Position numbers and translations under genes: made by a program
NCBI GenBank assembly: GCA_963773585.1
Contig: CAVZBR010000014.1
Span: 39,316 to 103,315, forward strand
Direction: 5' to 3'
DNA length: 64,000 bases
From: CAVXJN01 sp963773585
GTDB taxonomy: Bacteria; Pseudomonadota; Gammaproteobacteria; JASBUN01
Shown here: positions 62,812-64,000 of the stretch, in pieces
Layout of the letters: each line of letters starts with the position of its first letter
Numbering within the stretch: the first letter of the stretch is position 1
The notes under the pieces: model-generated
The model's database searches: none
Told to the model about the DNA's origin: nothing
Seen by the model: the letters and a program-made list of their open reading frames with translations, nothing else

Positions 62812-64000
62812 TCAGGTCGCACTGGATTCGGCTGACCGCAGGTGCCCGCGCTCCGCGCGCACCTGGCGAACGAAATCCACGAAGCGCTGCGCCCAGTGAT
62901 TACTCTCGACGTCGCGCAAATGCGCGTAATTCGCTTGCAGGTTTCGATACACGATGCCGTCGTAGCGGCCGTTGGCTCCCGTGCCGCGCTGCACTTCAAA
63001 TGCGAACCGAAGATCCGGATCAAGATTTTCGATACTCGAATAGTGAAATTCGTGCCCGTACAGCACGCCGTCGCCGGTCGTCAGCGGCCAAAGACCGGTC
63101 CCGGTCTCTTTCAGGCGAATGTAGCCGCGTCCTTGTGGCTTTTCATGCATGACTATGTCCGCCGGCAGCACGCCGACCATTTCGCAGCTTTCGTCGCGCC
63201 AGCTGATGTTCCTGGCCAGGTACATCAGACCGCCGCATTCGGCGTATGCGGGCATACCGGATTCGATCGATGTCCGAATGTCATTGCGCAATGCGGTGTT
63301 TGATTCCAACTGGTGCATATGGGTTTCGGGAAAACCGCCACCGATGAACAATCCGTCTACCGAGGGCAGCTGTGTATCGCACAAAGTGTTGAATTCGACT
63401 AACTCCGCACCCGCGGCGCGAAGCGCCTCGAGATCACCCGGATAATAGAAGCCGAATGCCGAATCGCGGGCGATTCCGATGCGAACATCCGGGGTCCGTG
63501 GCGCGGGCGGTGTTGGCGCAGCGGAAAGTGTGCGCGTGGTGGCGGAAGCCGCGATTTGTTGAAGCAGGTCGAGGTCGACCTGCGCTGCAACTGCGTCCGC
63601 GATGTGGCGGATTCGTTCCGCCGCGCGTGAGGACTCGTTGCTTGGTATCAAACCCAGATGCCGCTCGTCGATTTCCAGGCCAGAGTCGGCGTGTACGGCA
63701 CCGAGTACCGGTACATCGGTGTAATGATCGAGGATCGCGCGCAACTTGGATTCGTGGCGCCTGCCGCCGACCTTGTTGAGTATGATGCCTGCAATATTGA
63801 GATTGCGGTCGAATGCTTGATAGCCGAGTACCAGCGGCGCAATACCGCGTGTCATTCCTCGGGCATCCAGCACCAGAATGACGGGGGCGCCCAGAAGCGT
63901 CGCCAGGGCTGCATTGCTGTTGCTACCGTCCAGGTCGAGCCCGTCGTAAAGACCTTTATTGCCTTCGATAATTCCAATATCGGCGTCATGCATGCGCCGC
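62812..64000 (-). CDS. dsrN: DsrN / cobyrinate a,c-diamide synthase-like amidotransferase, 5' truncated
   Basis: The gene runs off the right edge; 396 codons are visible. An ATP-binding half (GNKGLYDGLDLDGSNSNAAL, VLDARGMTRG, GIILNKVGG) is followed by a class I-like glutamine amidotransferase half with the nucleophile Cys in YAECGGLMYL and GGGFPETH. This is the CobB/CbiA architecture. Because dsrR follows after 26 bases, DsrN (siroheme amidation for DsrAB) is more likely than a cobalamin enzyme, but sequence alone cannot separate them. Confidence 0.8.
   Translation of the reverse strand, partial: RRMHDADIGIIEGNKGLYDGLDLDGSNSNAALATLLGAPVILVLDARGMTRGIAPLVLGYQAFDRNLNIAGIILNKVGGRRHESKLRAILDHYTDVPVLGAVHADSGLEIDERHLGLIPSNESSRAAERIRHIADAVAAQVDLDLLQQIAASATTRTLSAAPTPPAPRTPDVRIGIARDSAFGFYYPGDLEALRAAGAELVEFNTLCDTQLPSVDGLFIGGGFPETHMHQLESNTALRNDIRTSIESGMPAYAECGGLMYLARNISWRDESCEMVGVLPADIVMHEKPQGRGYIRLKETGTGLWPLTTGDGVLYGHEFHYSSIENLDPDLRFAFEVQRGTGANGRYDGIVYRNLQANYAHLRDVESNHWAQRFVDFVRQVRAERGHLRSAESSAT

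Noticed and set aside
1..64000. CRISPR arrays, rRNA, tRNA, prophage and transposase genes
   Set aside because: No regularly spaced repeats, RNA gene cores or transposase motifs were seen on either strand by eye.

Overview
The window is GC-rich chromosomal DNA from a gammaproteobacterium, most likely a sulfur-oxidising denitrifier related to the Chromatiales. Three things point there. Core genes keep gammaproteobacterial order: nudJ-mnmA-hflD, cspD/clpS-clpA-infA-bpt-aat, trxB-ald-ftsK-lolA-rarA-crcB-serS, nagZ-hpt-mtnP and csiV-mfd. A complete nitric oxide reductase cluster (norCBQD) lies at the left end. At the right end an IscA-like protein without the cluster-binding cysteines follows a cobyrinate-diamide-synthase-like protein, the dsrN-dsrR pair of reverse dissimilatory sulfite reductase clusters.

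Left third (1-14.1 kb): the tail of a probable beta-carbonic anhydrase, norCBQD, and a methylcitrate-cycle cluster (prpE-prpB-prpC-prpD) that converges on an acryloyl-CoA-reductase-like gene (acuI). prpC carries two single-base insertions near its 5' end. Then come a conserved hypothetical gene and a compact three-gene unit: lipoprotein, small soluble protein, diheme c-type cytochrome.

Middle (14.1-45.4 kb): bcp; a PQQ-type sugar dehydrogenase with a quinone reductase; a CYTH protein followed by a peptide ABC transporter without ATPase genes and nagZ; hpt and mtnP. A 165-bp imperfect inverted repeat, resembling a miniature mobile element, separates mtnP from csiV. Beyond it are mfd, small conserved genes, purB, acnA, hflD, mnmA, nudJ, icd, cspD, clpSA, infA, bpt and aat, then a dehalogenase and a small membrane protein.

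Right third (45.4-64 kb): a decayed FAD/NAD flavodoxin-reductase-type pseudogene, an MFS transporter, a FemAB/DUF482-type acyltransferase, trxB, ald, ftsK, lolA, rarA, crcB with a DUF190 gene, serS, cysG, a rhodanese, narL-narX, dsrR and a truncated dsrN. Siroheme synthesis (cysG), siroheme amidation (dsrN), a sulfurtransferase and a NarXL pair that has no periplasmic nitrate sensor therefore sit together beside the presumed dsr operon. No rRNA, tRNA or CRISPR was seen. Two convincing rho-independent terminators lie after clpA and after purB.
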